Shown here in pieces: positions 1-11,760 of a stretch of 64,000 nt of DNA. The stretch covers positions 186,001-250,000 of the forward strand of contig VJWM01000223.1 in NCBI GenBank assembly GCA_010909165.1. Direction: 5' to 3'. Each line of letters begins with the position of its first letter. Within the stretch, counting starts at the first letter, position 1. This DNA is from Anthoceros angustus. Its lineage: Eukaryota; Streptophyta; Anthocerotopsida; Anthocerotales; Anthocerotaceae. The position numbers and the translations under genes were made by a program. The notes beneath the pieces are model-generated. The model was not told the origin of the DNA. It searched no databases and worked only from the letters and a program-made list of their open reading frames with translations.

Positions 1-1417
1 CAAACCGGCGGGATGGCGCAGATTGTAACCTCTTTCAAAACCATCAGTTCCCGCCTCCTCCGCCGCACCGTGCCGCCGGACAAAAGACCACCCGTTCGCA
101 CTTGACTCCTGCCCGCGCCATGTGACCGAAATCACAAGCAATAGGGAAACTTGTTCCCTTGGACTCCATCTCGACATGGCAGGCCAAAACCGCCAGTCCC
201 TTCCTCCGCCTCTCCCGCTGACAGCCGACGATGTTTTCAATTGCTGGAAATGCTGGTAATAGTTTATGAGACGGCAATTTATTGCCGGCACATCGTTACA
301 TGCAGAGCGACAAAACCACGGGACTCGCCACATTGATCGCCTGTTAGACTGCACTTCAGCCGTTATCCATTCATGTTTTCACGCATGCCACCCGATCTCA
401 TTCCAATTGCATGGCTGACGCAATTGTTGACAAGTGTTACACGTTTCCTTTACTCCTCTTCGTTACAACCGGCTTTGCAACGCGTGCCAGCGAAGGCAAG
501 TTTCATACATGAATCTGTTCGTTCACACGGCAATCGCAAAAAAACGTCTGCCATACACGCCGTCCAAGGCACGTGGAGGTTTTTGAAGGCGAGTTTCTTG
601 TGCACACTTCATGTCAGAAACTTGGTGTGTGATGTATGCACTACCTCTAGGTGGAGGAATGTCTTGTACCGTGGTACTGAATGTGCACAGCTGTTTTGCA
701 AAGACGCACAATTCATTGAGCGCTCCCACTACCTAGCAACCATTGCAACGTTGTTTGTCGTGGATGCCAAAAATTGGTATCCCAAGACGCTGGTCGATCG
801 CACGCGGTACGCGCAGTCCGCGTAGTCGCTGCACATCGTCACGCGGTCCATGTCCTCTTTCGCACACCGGCGTCAAATCTTTTGCCCACCAGTTAGAATT
901 ACACGACTCACCTTAGCATGGTCAGGGGCAAGGACATAGCGACTTACATGTCGTGGCGTGACGGTGTCCAGCGATCCCGCGCCTTTATTGCCAGCGCGCT
1001 CCATTTCCTGCCTGCCATACGACCATGTACGTCGTATACATACATATGGAATGCCCGTGGGGCGTACACGACGGACGCCATCGATGTGAACCACACACTT
1101 CAAAAAGCGCGTACAAGCGGGAGCGGAAATCCGGTTCCCTGACACTGGCGCTTCGTGTGGAGCCCGCAACTTCAGTGCACTCTTTAAAGCGAGACGAACC
1201 TGAATATTGTATTATAAGGGGCAGCTGCGAAAAGACGGGGAGGGCGGGTGATGGGAACACAATGCACCCGCCCGGGAAGGGAATAGTGTTATATGCAGGT
1301 GTAACAAAGGCAGGCTTGTATGCAAAGCCTATGCACGAAGCAAAAAATATAACGTTCTACAGGGCCGTAACAAGAACTGTGTCAAAAACCCATAACATGG
1401 GCACCATGTTTCTACTA
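1..1417. other. Intergenic, no supported gene
   Basis: Several open frames of up to about 150 codons exist (for example 373-825 and 1025-1459), but none has a recognisable domain. They overlap each other on both strands and show no sign of splicing or of coding composition that separates them from chance. I see no RNA gene here. The stretch is best left as unannotated intergenic DNA. Confidence 0.6.
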
Positions 1418-1735
1418 GTGTGTGCTCACAGGATCTTATTGACTTCTGACCGTGTGTGAGTGAGGAGAATATATAACTTCAGTGGGTGTATGGCCACCAT
1501 TAAGCCTACAGTAATCTTGAGCTTGTGGAGGAGTGTTATGCTAGCCTCCACAAGACCCTAATTTTGATTAAATCTAAGTGTCAAGGAAATCTAATCAAAG
1601 TCTCTAGACATCGTTTGCTTACATCTTTTAGTCCAGTGCAAGTTGAGTTCATAGTATTAGCACTTCAACATATTTCTAATTTAAGTGTTAGTCCAATTAC
1701 TCTCATTTCTTCTTCTTCTCCTAATACTCTGCGAC
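1418..1735 (+). mobile_element. Possible decayed LTR
   Basis: The block carries a TATA-like motif (GAATATATAAC, near 1468). Downstream is a perfect 10-bp inverted repeat, CTTGTGGAGG (1522-1531) with CCTCCACAAG (1545-1554), then a CT-rich run, and it ends in ACA. Immediately after, at 1736, TGGCATCAGTGG matches 9 of 12 bases of the usual copia primer-binding site TGGTATCAGAGC. This order (promoter, hairpin, primer site) is what an LTR retrotransposon left end looks like. I found no second LTR in the window, so it would be a truncated or solo relic. The left limit is a guess. Confidence 0.3.
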
Positions 1736-2164
1736 ATGGCATCAGTGGAAGGTGCGACACTTTCAGCAGACCTACTTGATCCCAGAGGCGCACAAGGGCG
1801 GGATCATTCCATCCGCGCAATTCTCAATAAGTCAGATTCCGGAAGCGGTCATGGAAATGTTCTTATGACCTAAGAAAGAAGTTTGGTCTCATGGGAACGG
1901 CTGGAGGGTGTCCATGTTTAAGGAGCCCAAGTAGAACCTCTTTGTTAAGATATGGCTAGGACTTATTTGTGGGCCCGGAGGACCTACTTGGGGAACTCTC
2001 ACCTCATGATGATTTACGGGATGTCCAAGGATGTTGGTAAATTGGGGTGGCGAGCAGGCCGTGGGCTCATAGGAACCACTTGACATCGGACGAGGCCAAG
2101 ATCAGCTTCGCTTCTACCTACCTGGTTCATTTGTATCACATGGAGGAGGTTCTTAAAGCTGATT

Positions 2165-2530
2165 ATGGGGGAATGGCTGCGGACTTCGATTAATTTCTTA
2201 AATCCTATGCCCAATCCTACCACGCTCGCAAGCATGGTGCTGGGTTGTCCCTTTCTTATTTCACAGCTTGCTTCAGACAGCGAGTCTCCATTGCCCTCCA
2301 AAGGGCCCTCTCGACGACAATCCTTCACAAGGCGGCGACGGCAGGTGACGCTTCTTCCTCTTCCTCCGTCATTTGCAAGCCATTTTTTCTTCTTGCATAT
2401 GATGTTCTAGGTGTAGTAGGTAACTTTAGGTAAGGAGCTTAGTCGCTCTTTTTTACCTTCACCCCCAAGGTCTCCTATTGAATGGGTTTTTTCCCATCGT
2501 TTTTCCCTCAATAAAACACAATTTATTATA
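2165..2530 (+). mobile_element. Non-LTR reverse transcriptase, 3' tail fragment
   Basis: Broken reading frames here give MAADFD, then FLKSYAQSYHARKHGAG, then FRQRVSIALQRALSTT. This is the C-terminal tail pattern of a family of plant and algal reverse-transcriptase proteins that end in ...LSVALQRA.... The same block, including the untranslated end with the stretch around CACCCCCAAGGTCTCC and a TTTTCCCTCAATAAAA-like end, recurs in reverse complement at 57490-57880, where it follows a longer reverse-transcriptase fragment. So it is a second, separately inserted, 5'-truncated copy. It contains in-frame stops and is not functional. Confidence 0.6.
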
Positions 2531-2649
2531 TTACTAGGTACTCCCTCTTATACATTAAATCTATTTTTATTTCAAACTACATAGATTTTTATTTATTTAT
2601 TTAAACTCATGCAAACATACATAAGTAGCTCCCTTATTCCATGCACAAA

Positions 2650-3230
2650 TCTAAATGATGATGAAGAAGAATTTTATTGAAGTCCATTAATGACGGATTT
2701 CCGTCATGGGATTGAAATATGATAACTACATAGATTGTGATAAAATAGTCTGGACTAATATATAGGTAAAATTTAAATAAGACAAATAATCTTCAATCAA
2801 TCAACAATGTCAGTGAAATTACATGAACGAGGGCCAAACACCACCAATTCATCCCCACGAAAGAAAGCCACTTAAATCGGTACCATCTTATGCATTGGGT
2901 CATGACTACTTTATGCATGTAAGTTATACACATCTTCATAAACATGGTGTGGAATGTGAAATGTGGTCAAGGTTTTTGTGGGTCGAATGACTTAGGCCAA
3001 ATGAACATACATTTATAAGAACGCTGCTGTGAAACATCATGCACTTAGATCCATACTTAGATGAGGTGCCGAAGAAGAAGATAATACCCTCAAAGGCACA
3101 CCCTGGTACAAGTTATTAAGCACGAAATGCCATAGGAGGAACGATTTCGTCCAAGTGGACTATAATGGACTTCTTTTCTCATTGAGACACATATTAGGTA
3201 GGTACCCACATCTAAAGTTGTGGTTTGATG
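2650..3230 (+). repeat. Dispersed repeat, copy 1
   Basis: The segment around 2985-3180 (GACTTAGGCCAAATGAACA, then a TACTTAGATGAGGTGCC core, then TGGTACAAGTTATTAAG and GTCCAAGTGGACT) has diverged copies at about 41795-42010 on the same strand and 16865-17035 on the opposite strand. An inverted copy of the repeat end (GAAGAATTTTATTGAAGTCC with GACGGATTTCCGTCATGG) lies at about 2665-2715, so this copy may be bounded by inverted ends. No protein is encoded. It is probably a short non-autonomous transposable element of unknown class. The rest of 2540-3397 is AT-rich with nothing recognisable. Confidence 0.5.
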
Positions 3231-3397
3231 CTGTGGTTCGAAAGATGCTATGGTCTAAACATGTTTGATTCCTTAGCTAGATAAGTAGAAGAAGAAGAAG
3301 AAGAAGTTTCTGGCCTAAGCCATTTGGAACACACATAGCTAGCTTGTAGGCAGCAGCTATAGGTGACTAACCGGGCGGGCAGGCGAGCAGGCAGGCC

Positions 3398-6300
3398 ATG
3401 TCGCGGCGAAAGCAGAAGAGGCCTGTGAGGGGCGGGGCCGAGGCGGATGCAGCTCTGCCTCTGGCTGTTGGGGAGCAACAGCAACATGCAGAGGTAGCCC
3501 AGGCGCGCACTCCCAAGCGTCGTCGGCGAGCGAGCGCGAGTGACATCCCCAGCCAAGCGCCCCGGCTCGTCTGGGCCTCGCAGGGCCCGAGGGAGGGGTG
3601 CATCGCCATCGCCGAAATCAGCTTGGCGCAAGTACAGAGCTGCGGGGATGAGGAGGCATGGGAGCCCCAGCCGCAGCCCCGCGGGTGCTGCCTGTGCGTC
3701 AGGTTCACGATCGTGGGCCAAGGGGCCGTCAAGATCGGCGGATACGAGGATATCTCCACCTGCCGATTGCTGGCCCAGATTGTGCGAGACCCTGTCCCGG
3801 GGTCCGACCCTCAGGTGCTGCTCACGGGCGCTCTGGACGGCCCTGACTCCGCTGTCTCGGCGCTCCTGCACCTCGTCCGGACCGAATTCGTGCGCCTGGA
3901 GGCACCGCCGGAGGCGCCCGGGAGAGTCCGGGTTCTGATCACGCGGAAAGCGCTGCGCGAATTGGGGGAGCGCGGGCGGGGCAGGGCGAATCACAGGGCG
4001 CTTCAATGCGTCGTGTCGTGGTTGAGGCCGGATTTGGCTCCGGCCGGGCGTGGGGATGGGGAGGCGGTCGTCAGGGACGGGGAGGGCGAGGGGGAGTTGG
4101 GTCTGGGGAACGACCGAAGCTTCGACCCTGCTGCGCTGTTTGATGCGATCAAGCCTTGTGGGTATGCGCGATGTTGTGTTCAAGAGTGGTGGGTTGTTCG
4201 CGTTTGTGTGTGTTCGGATGAAACAGAAAGAGGTTTTTTTATGGGTTGGCAGGAATGAGAAGGGGCTTGATGTGCAGCCACCGGAGCTGCTTGCTGAATT
4301 GAGGCCTTACCAGCGGAGGGCGGCCTACTGGATGGTGCAGCGTGAGCTGGGGCCGGATTTGGAGGACTCGGACGCAGGTGCCGGGGCTGAGGAGAGCAGA
4401 GCGGAGCATGGGAGGGTGCCTGGCTGTCCGCTCTGGTTTTCAGGGAGTGCTGTAGACGGGTCGTCGCGGTTCTACTACAATCCGTATAGGCAAGAGGTTT
4501 CTGTCAGACTTCGTTGCGAAATGGGTTTTGCGTGTCGTTGGATGTGGAGTCATGTGGCGTCGTTTTGTGCAGTGGGTGTATATCGAGACAACCACAGAAT
4601 CGTTGCACGTATGTGCACGGTGGCATTCTTGCAGGTAGGGAGTGAGTTTCCGCAGGCAGGTGTTTTTGGTGGCAAGTTTGTTGGTCTGCGTGCTGAGTTT
4701 TGTTTGTGCTTCAGATGAAATGGGGTTGGGCAAAACGGTTGAGGTGCTGGCCTGCATTCTGGCCAATAAGAACGGCGACAGGAAAGTTGAAGCAGCAAAG
4801 GTCTCGGAGAGGAAGTTGAGAGCTGCGCTGAAGAAGAGAAAAGTGGAGCGGATCGAGTGTGCGTGTGGTGCCTCTGATGATAGCAGCAATCGGGACGGTT
4901 GTTGGGTGCAGTGTGACTTATGTGATGCCTGGCAGCACTCCTCCTGTGTCGGTTTCTCTCCCAGTGGACCCGCTGTGGACCAGAGCTCGCCAGTTGTTAG
5001 GCGGAGTCCTGAGAAATCGGTGAAAGTGGACAGGAGGTCTTCACGGGAAGTCCAGGGGGATGTTCTTCACAGGTCACCTCCGGCCGGAAGGCGAAAGTCT
5101 GGAAGGAAGAGACCTGTACCTGATAAGGACACACCAGTTCAGCTCACCAGTGGCGATTTTGTCTGTGGAATCTGTTCGGAGATGATTGGGAGCTCCGTTG
5201 TGGATGGCGAGTGTGGTGCCACCCTCATCGTGTGTCCTACACCCATTCTCCAACAGTGGCACGACGAAATTCTTCGGTGTGATCTCGAGTGATTTGCTCG
5301 TGTATGGAGATGTGTATTCACGAAAGGGAGAACCATGTGGTGCTGACGTTCTTGCTTTGCTACTGTGCTTTTATTGCTTAGGCATACAAAGGAGGGGGCT
5401 GTTAGGGTACTTGTATATGAAGGAGTACAGAGGGGTGGGTTTCTTTGGAATTGCAAGAAGAGCTTTCCAGGTGGACCTACTGAGGCTATAAAGATTGTTG
5501 CAGCGTACCACCTTGCTGCATCAGATATTGTACTCACGACATATGACACTTTGAGGTCTGACCTGAGTCATGATCTGGATCAAGCTGACCTTAACAAGTC
5601 TCGCCTGCGCCTTCAGAAGCGGTGGGTAGGGGCAACTGAGTGCCAAACGTGCTTTTTTGCCACCAGTTGAGCTTGCCTGACGACTTCTGTCATGCATGAC
5701 GATGGGTATGTTGTGACAGTGTGAGAGTTTACTGTCATCAGGTACCGTGTCATTCCCACACCATTGACACGGTTAAAATGGCGACGGATTTGCCTAGATG
5801 AAGCGCAAATGGTCGAAAGTGATACAGCTCGAGCTGCTGAGATGGCTTTGCGTTTAGATGCTGAATATCGGTGGTGTGTCAGTGGCACACCGCTGCAGAG
5901 GGGTCTTGATGATTTGTATGGTCTTCTGAAATTTCTCAGAGCTGAACCTTTGGATGATCATTTTTGGTGGACTCATGCCATCAAGCGTCCCTTCGAGGTC
6001 AGTTTATCGTGAGGTGCTTACGTGGCTATTCTTATATAGCTATCATCAATCCAATTTGATCTCCTCTTGACTATTTCATGATGTGGTTACTTACTGATCT
6101 CAGAGAACCGTGGCTTACGCCCGGCAGGAAGGGTGCTCTGAAGCTGCTGCATTTCTGTATGGCTTTATGCGAGGGCTTATGTGGCGTTCTTCTAAGGAAC
6201 AAGTGATGGACGAAATAGGCTTGCCATCTCAGGAGCATCAACTGACTTGGTTGAACTTCTCACCAATTGAGTCACACTTCTACAAACAGCAGCATGAAAA

Positions 6301-9300
6301 ATGTGCGCTGAAAGCAAGGGAGGTGCTAGTTAAGCATCAGAAAATGAGGCGCATCGAGGATGCAACTAGAATTATGCCAGAGGATCCGGCTGGTTCTAAT
6401 CTGGCAGGAGAGGGAGATCAAGGCAACCGAGATTCTACTCCCACGTTGCATGATAGCAGGCCTGGGTTGTCCACAACAGTAAAGCAGGAGCCCTTCACGG
6501 AAAGGCTTGTGAACCAGTCACAGGTTGCAAAACTCTTGAAGAAATTATTGCGTCTCCGGCAAGCTTGTTGCCACCCTCAAGTTGGGAAATCGGGGATCAG
6601 ACCAATCCATCAATCACCTATGACAATGGATGAGATTTTGCAGGTGTGGCTTCCCTCGTCAATGTCTGTTGCTCACAATACCAATGCCATCTTCTAGCAT
6701 ACTGGTGCTGACTGGGGAGGCTTAATTGTTGACATTATGGAGTTCAACGTTGTTGTGTCAGGTGCTAATTGACAAGGCAAAGTTGGAAGGGGAAGAATCT
6801 CAACGCAATTTACTTGCTGCATTGAATGGACTAGCTGCTCTGGCATTCATGGAGGGAAATCGTGTGCTTGCTGTCAGTATCTATCGAGAAGCCCTATCTG
6901 AAGGGGAGCATGCTGAGAGCTTCCGAGTTGATCCTCTTCAGAAACTCCATACGTTACACAACTTGGCTGACGTACTTAGAGAGTCTGATGTGGTTGCACA
7001 CGTAATAGGCCGTCCCACACAGTGCAATGTGGTCTCTGGCTGCAATGGCTTGAGTTCCCTGCAAGTCGTACCTAGGACACTGCGAGATAGTAAGCTAGAT
7101 GCTGAGATTGAGGAAATAAAAGTGAAGTACATGTCTCCTTTTAATCTGAAGCTTATCATGGCACGACAGGAATTGGAGATCTCCCAAAAGGAGGTAACGT
7201 GGAAACATTCTCCTTCTTGTAAAGATAATACCTTGGGGTCGATCTCTGGATTGGACCTGAAATTTTGTGAATTTTTTTGGGTTGGCAGGTACAAGAAGCA
7301 CAGCAAATATGTGAGGTTTCTGGTGCATATACTTGGTGGTTGGAAGTTATGTTGGATTCACGAAAAAGTACCGAGCTTATGTCAAAGATTCATGACCATC
7401 TGCTGTCTGATTTGGGGCACCACCGCTACAGGAATGCGTCAAGCCTAGCGCTAAGGTAAAGTCGCATCTTCCATTGTCTTGATAAGCATGCAGGGCTTTA
7501 TGCAGTGTACGTGCAAGGTGAACCTTGTGATAACATAAGAGGCTGAGCAGGCTGAAATGGAAGCTGCTTCTTCACATCTTCTCACTTGTTGTGAAGGTTT
7601 GAAGACATTTCTGGATTGAAGTACGTGCTGCAAGTGGAGCTGGATGCCATCCATAATGGTCGGTTGGAATCGCTGAAAAAACTTATTGAACTGGACAAGC
7701 GGGTGGACAATCCTTCTGCCTTTGATATTAAACGAGCAGGAAGTTGTTCTCGATGTCAAGTCAACAGCAGTGACACATTGTGCATCCACTGTGAAATGCT
7801 GCAGGAATTCTTCCAGGTGAAGCTAGCTTTCATTAATGCTGTAAGCTTGTGCATTCAAATTGTCTGCCTTGCTGAGAGACATGTTTTATTGCATTGTCAG
7901 GCATATGAGGCACACTTATTTCAAATAAATACACAAGCTTCAGATGCAGGAGTTGTTCTAGCTGAAGCTGCAGTTGTTGCACAAAATCGCGCTCTTGCAG
8001 ATAAGCGGTGGGATCCTGCCAATCTGTCTGGTGGGACAGCAGAGTTTGGCAGGACAAAGAGAGCAGAGGCTGCACGAGTTGTGGTAATGTCCTTGTGGCA
8101 TGTGCATGTGTCTTATGAAGCCATCTGTTAGGAATTGTTTTGCATAGTTAAGTATTGTCTGAAACATGCAAGTTTGCGTTTGTGTACCCACAATTGCTTT
8201 TGGATATTTGTACAGGTGTCACGGTCACCGTCAGAAACCGAGCAGATTTTGCAAATGATGAAGTCGTATGCAAAGGATCTTGGTTCAGGAAATGGACCAG
8301 CCCTGGCTGAAAAGCATCTTAATCTTCTAAAGGTAACAACCTTACGGTTTTGACATGTGGTTTGCTGTACTCAGTAAGACGTACTGTGTGAGATGAAACA
8401 GATATGATATTGGGACTATGTTTTTCAGGCCATGCGCAGGGAGTATGGAAAAGCAACTGCCTTGGCTGACTGTCAGCGTCAGGTGCTTGTTGCCCTAGAT
8501 GAGCTCAACATGGCAATCACACGGTATACACAAAGGGTCCCTGGTGATGAAGAGTCTGCTGATAAGTTACACCCAGAAGAAGTGCCTGCAAAAAATGCTC
8601 AGTTGACAGGTGATAAATTCACCGCCTTGCATGGATTATCGCGTGCACGTGGGCAGCACCGGTATCTGAAGGTATTCCCCTGTTGAAGATGTTTTGGATG
8701 AGTGGAGGGTTGAGGGCGGTCTTTGTTTTCAGACATCTTCTTTGTCCTTCAAGTAGTTAGAGTTGTTGGCTTGCCACACTGGGTCGTAGGGTTGATACAG
8801 ATGCTGATGTGGAGTAAGCTTGGATGCTGCCTTCTTACAGGGCTTAGCTTTGGCAAGGAGCCAAGCTACAGTAGCCGCCACTGCAGGTGAGCAAGTGGTA
8901 GGGAAAAAGGTCATGGAGGAGGATCCTTGTCCAGTGTGCCAGGAAAAGCTCGGTGACCAGCTGATGGTTCTCCCCTGTGGACACTTGTTTTGTTGCAAGT
9001 GTAAGCTCGTCCTCTCATCTCTGTTTGCTTTCCGTGGGGTGTTGTTTTGTGGGGTTTCCATCTCCTTACATGTCTGTAAACTGCTGCAGGTGTCATGCTG
9101 TTGGCTGACCGTGTCCCCCCTCCAGCTGGTGGGTCACCAATGAAGCGCATACATTGCCCTTCATGTCGTGCTCCAACTGTTTTTGGCGATATTGCTCTTG
9201 TGGACAGCCGAAAGAATGGCTTGGAAATACACAGTGATGGCCTCCAGGGAGGAGAGCCCCATGGGGACAGGTCTGTTGAGGTCAAAGGCTCGTTTGGAAC

Positions 9301-10183
9301 CAAGGTATGATCCCACCACTCATGTACTCGTGGGTTCCACTGGTTGCCGATGTATCGGTTCTTCTAATGAAGATCTGACATTTCAGATGGAAGCTGTGGT
9401 AAGGAGGATTTTGTGGCTCAAGCTTATTGACCCAAATTGCAAGGTGCTCGTATTTTCAACCTGGCACGAGGTGCTTGATTTACTAGAGCATGTCCTTGTT
9501 GCCAACGCTGTCACATTTGCGCGAGTAAAACCCGGACGCAGGTCCTTTCTGAACTCGTCGTGGTTGGACGCTTTGGTGCCCGAGAGATTTTTTAGGACAA
9601 GATCTTACTGGGTTGTTGTTGAACCGGCGGTGTGCAGATTGGATGCCGCGATCAGGAAATTCAAGGGCCATGAGCCAGTGCAAGTTCTACTGTTGCCCAT
9701 ACATCTGGGCGCGAATGGTCTCAACTTGATAGAAGCCCAACATGTGATCTTACTGGAGCCACTCCTGAACCCTGGAGTGGAGGCTCAAGCCATCAATCGG
9801 GTGCACCGCATCGGCCAACGCCAGAAAACCTACGTGCACCGGTTCATTGTAAGTTGCAGCAGCGATGGCCCCGTATTGCGAGTGTTGCTGTACTCTGCCA
9901 GGATGCTCATGCTGCTGTGAATTGGTAACAGGTACGAAATACGGTCGAGGAAAGCATATACTCGCTCGGAAGAAGCAAGGAGGAGATGGGGCACAGTGTG
10001 AGGGCAACTAGGGGCCAGAAAGCAGCTCTCACCGTTGGAGATGTGCAGGCGCTCTTCTCTCAAGATGTACAGATAGCAAGTGAGACTCCTATTGCAGGAG
10101 GTGAGGAGATGAGAGCACTCGCCGCTCTTGCAGCTGAAGCTAGAAGAGAACAAATATTACTGGATACCGGACAAGGTTTGTAA
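3398..10183 (+). CDS. SHPRH: SHPRH-type SNF2 helicase / RING E3 ubiquitin ligase
   Basis: This is a multi-exon gene of about 14 or more exons. Exon 1 is 3398-4161, then 4253-4496, a 37-nt exon at 4598-4634, one from 4715, one from about 5391, and the last coding exon ends at 10183. Domain order: helicase motif I (DEMGLGKT, 4715); a PHD finger (C-x-C ... WVQCDLCDAWQHSSC ... CGIC, about 4855-5190); motif Ia (TLIVCPTPILQQW); motif II DEAQ (about 5800); motif III SGTP; a long helical insert; a RING finger (CPVCQEKL ... CGHLFCCKC, then CPSC, 8930-9160); and helicase motifs V/VI (GANGLNL, INRVHRIGQ, 9700-9810). The PHD and RING inserted between the helicase lobes are diagnostic of SHPRH, a nuclear enzyme that polyubiquitinates PCNA at stalled forks in other eukaryotes. 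All core motifs look intact. Small exon borders are inferred from conservation and GT-AG signals. Confidence 0.93.
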
Positions 10184-10555
10184 TAATAAGACAACATCAC
10201 CTTGCCGATTGTCGAGATCAAAATTGTCAGTGAAGGTGGAGCCTCGTCGTCCCCAGGTCTGGAGCCTGGCAGTATGACTTATACACCATTGGAAATTTAC
10301 GTCTCGCAAAGTTTTGCGATACCTCCATTACTGTACACCCCCATTGGACTGAACGAGGCCTGCGTGGTTGAGGTGAAAGACAAACGTAACAGAAACGCAG
10401 CGGCCAGAAATCCATTTACCCTTAGTGATCGGGAGTGAGGTTGACGATGAACAGGAGATGCTTGAGACCCTCCGGCGACTTTGCTGCGATTTGGGATACC
10501 TTGCACGCGGATGTGTGTACGAGGCGCTCTAGAGGAAGCTCTTTCTCTCTTTGGA
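10184..10555. other. SHPRH 3' flank
   Basis: The probable 3' untranslated region and flank of SHPRH. The first 45 bases include CACCTTGCCGATTGTCGAGA followed by TCAAAATTGTCAGTGAAGG, a motif that recurs at about 11590 and 11670. No other feature is seen. Confidence 0.5.
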
Positions 10556-11060
10556 AAACATGCTAGGATTTGCTGTAAATATCAAGCTATTGCTCCTAAA
10601 GCAATACGGACCAAACCCTGATTGTAAGATCTCCAACATTTGTTCGATCATTGGTATCACCCCTTCATGTTGCATTCGTCTATACAACTGCAATGCATCT
10701 TCATCTACATCCTATCCGAGCATTTCCTACAATCATGGCAGTCGAAGCAACCATATCAAGTTGTACCATTTTCTCAAACACCTGCCTGGCAGTTTCTAAC
10801 CTCCCACATTTTGCATACGAGTCCATCAGCATAGTTCCTACAACTACATCTAACTCGAGCTGTTTTCTCCTGATATTTGCGTGGATGCTTGAGAAAGAAA
10901 GTATCCAGGCAACGCCTTCTCTCGGGCAAATTGTCACCACTTGCCCTCTGTATCAGCTCATTCAATGCTGCTGAAATACTTGCCTAGCATTCTCTATATC
11001 TCGACATCTCGCATACGCCCTCGAGCTCACCCTCAGATTTCCTCTGCTGAACATCTGCAT
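10556..11060 (-). pseudogene. Pentatricopeptide-repeat (PPR) gene fragment
   Basis: The reverse strand encodes VVVGTMLMDSYAKCGRLET, then ARQVFEKMVQLDMVASTAMI, then (after a frame change) DALQLYRRMQHEGVIP. This is the classic plant PPR repeat pattern (the family norm is ...LIDMYAKCG...A..VF..M...D...W..MI..YA..G...EAL.LF..M...G..P). Only about two repeats are present, interrupted by a frameshift and with no start or stop. It is therefore a fragment of an organelle RNA-processing gene that landed between SHPRH and its own duplicated 3' end. Upstream sequence on the same strand is too degraded to read. Confidence 0.72.
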
Positions 11061-11204
11061 GGATGGGGGCCACCGTTTCCAGGCATTGTTTCTTCAGCTC
11101 GGTAGGACTTCCCTTTTATGTTGGGGAACCAAGGCATGTTCAGTACGATCTCCTTCAGCATTGGCGGACAGATCTTGACATCACCCACGTTCCATTCAAG
11201 AGAG

Positions 11205-11640
11205 GCGAGATTCGAGTGCACCGTACAACCAACGACAGAAAACCTACGTGCAACGCTCCATTGTGAGTAGCAAGAACGGGCCCATATTGCGAGCGTTTCT
11301 GTACTTGGCCAGGATGCCCATGCTGCTGTGAATTGGTACGGGGTACATAATGCGAGAGAGTGTATACTGGGTCGGAAGAAGCAAGGAGGGAGACGGGACA
11401 CAGTGCGAGGGGAGCAGAAGGCAGCTCTCACCGATGGGGGTGTGCAGACCCTTTCCCTCAATATGTACAGATAACAAGTGACACTCACATGGCAGGAGGA
11501 GATGAGAGCACTAGCAACTCTTGCATCTGAAGCTAAACGAGAACAATTACAACTGGATACCGGCATAGTAAAAATAACAAGACAACGTTACCTTGCGGGT
11601 TGTTGAGATCAAAATTGTTAGCGAAGAAGTTCTCTTCACA
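11205..11640 (+). pseudogene. Duplicated SHPRH 3' end (pseudogene fragment)
   Basis: This block is a diverged copy of 9795-10240. It contains the end of the motif VI exon (CAACGACAGAAAACCTACGTGC), the following intron (with the shared run CTGCTGTGAATTGGTA), the last coding exon (TCGGAAGAAGCAAGGAGG, GAGATGAGAGCACT, GGATACCGG) and the 3' flank. Because the intron is retained, this arose by DNA duplication, not from mRNA. Small indels and stops destroy the frame, and nothing upstream of the last exons was copied. The 505-bp PPR block lies between the parent and the copy. Confidence 0.85.
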
Positions 11641-11760
11641 TCAAATACTGGAACGACAAGTTTGCCTTGTCGATTGTTCAGATCAGAATTTAAAACTGTC
11701 GGCGAAGGTCTCAAAAAGTGGCGCTCACATTGCATCTGCCTGATGGTAGCCGTGTGCTCC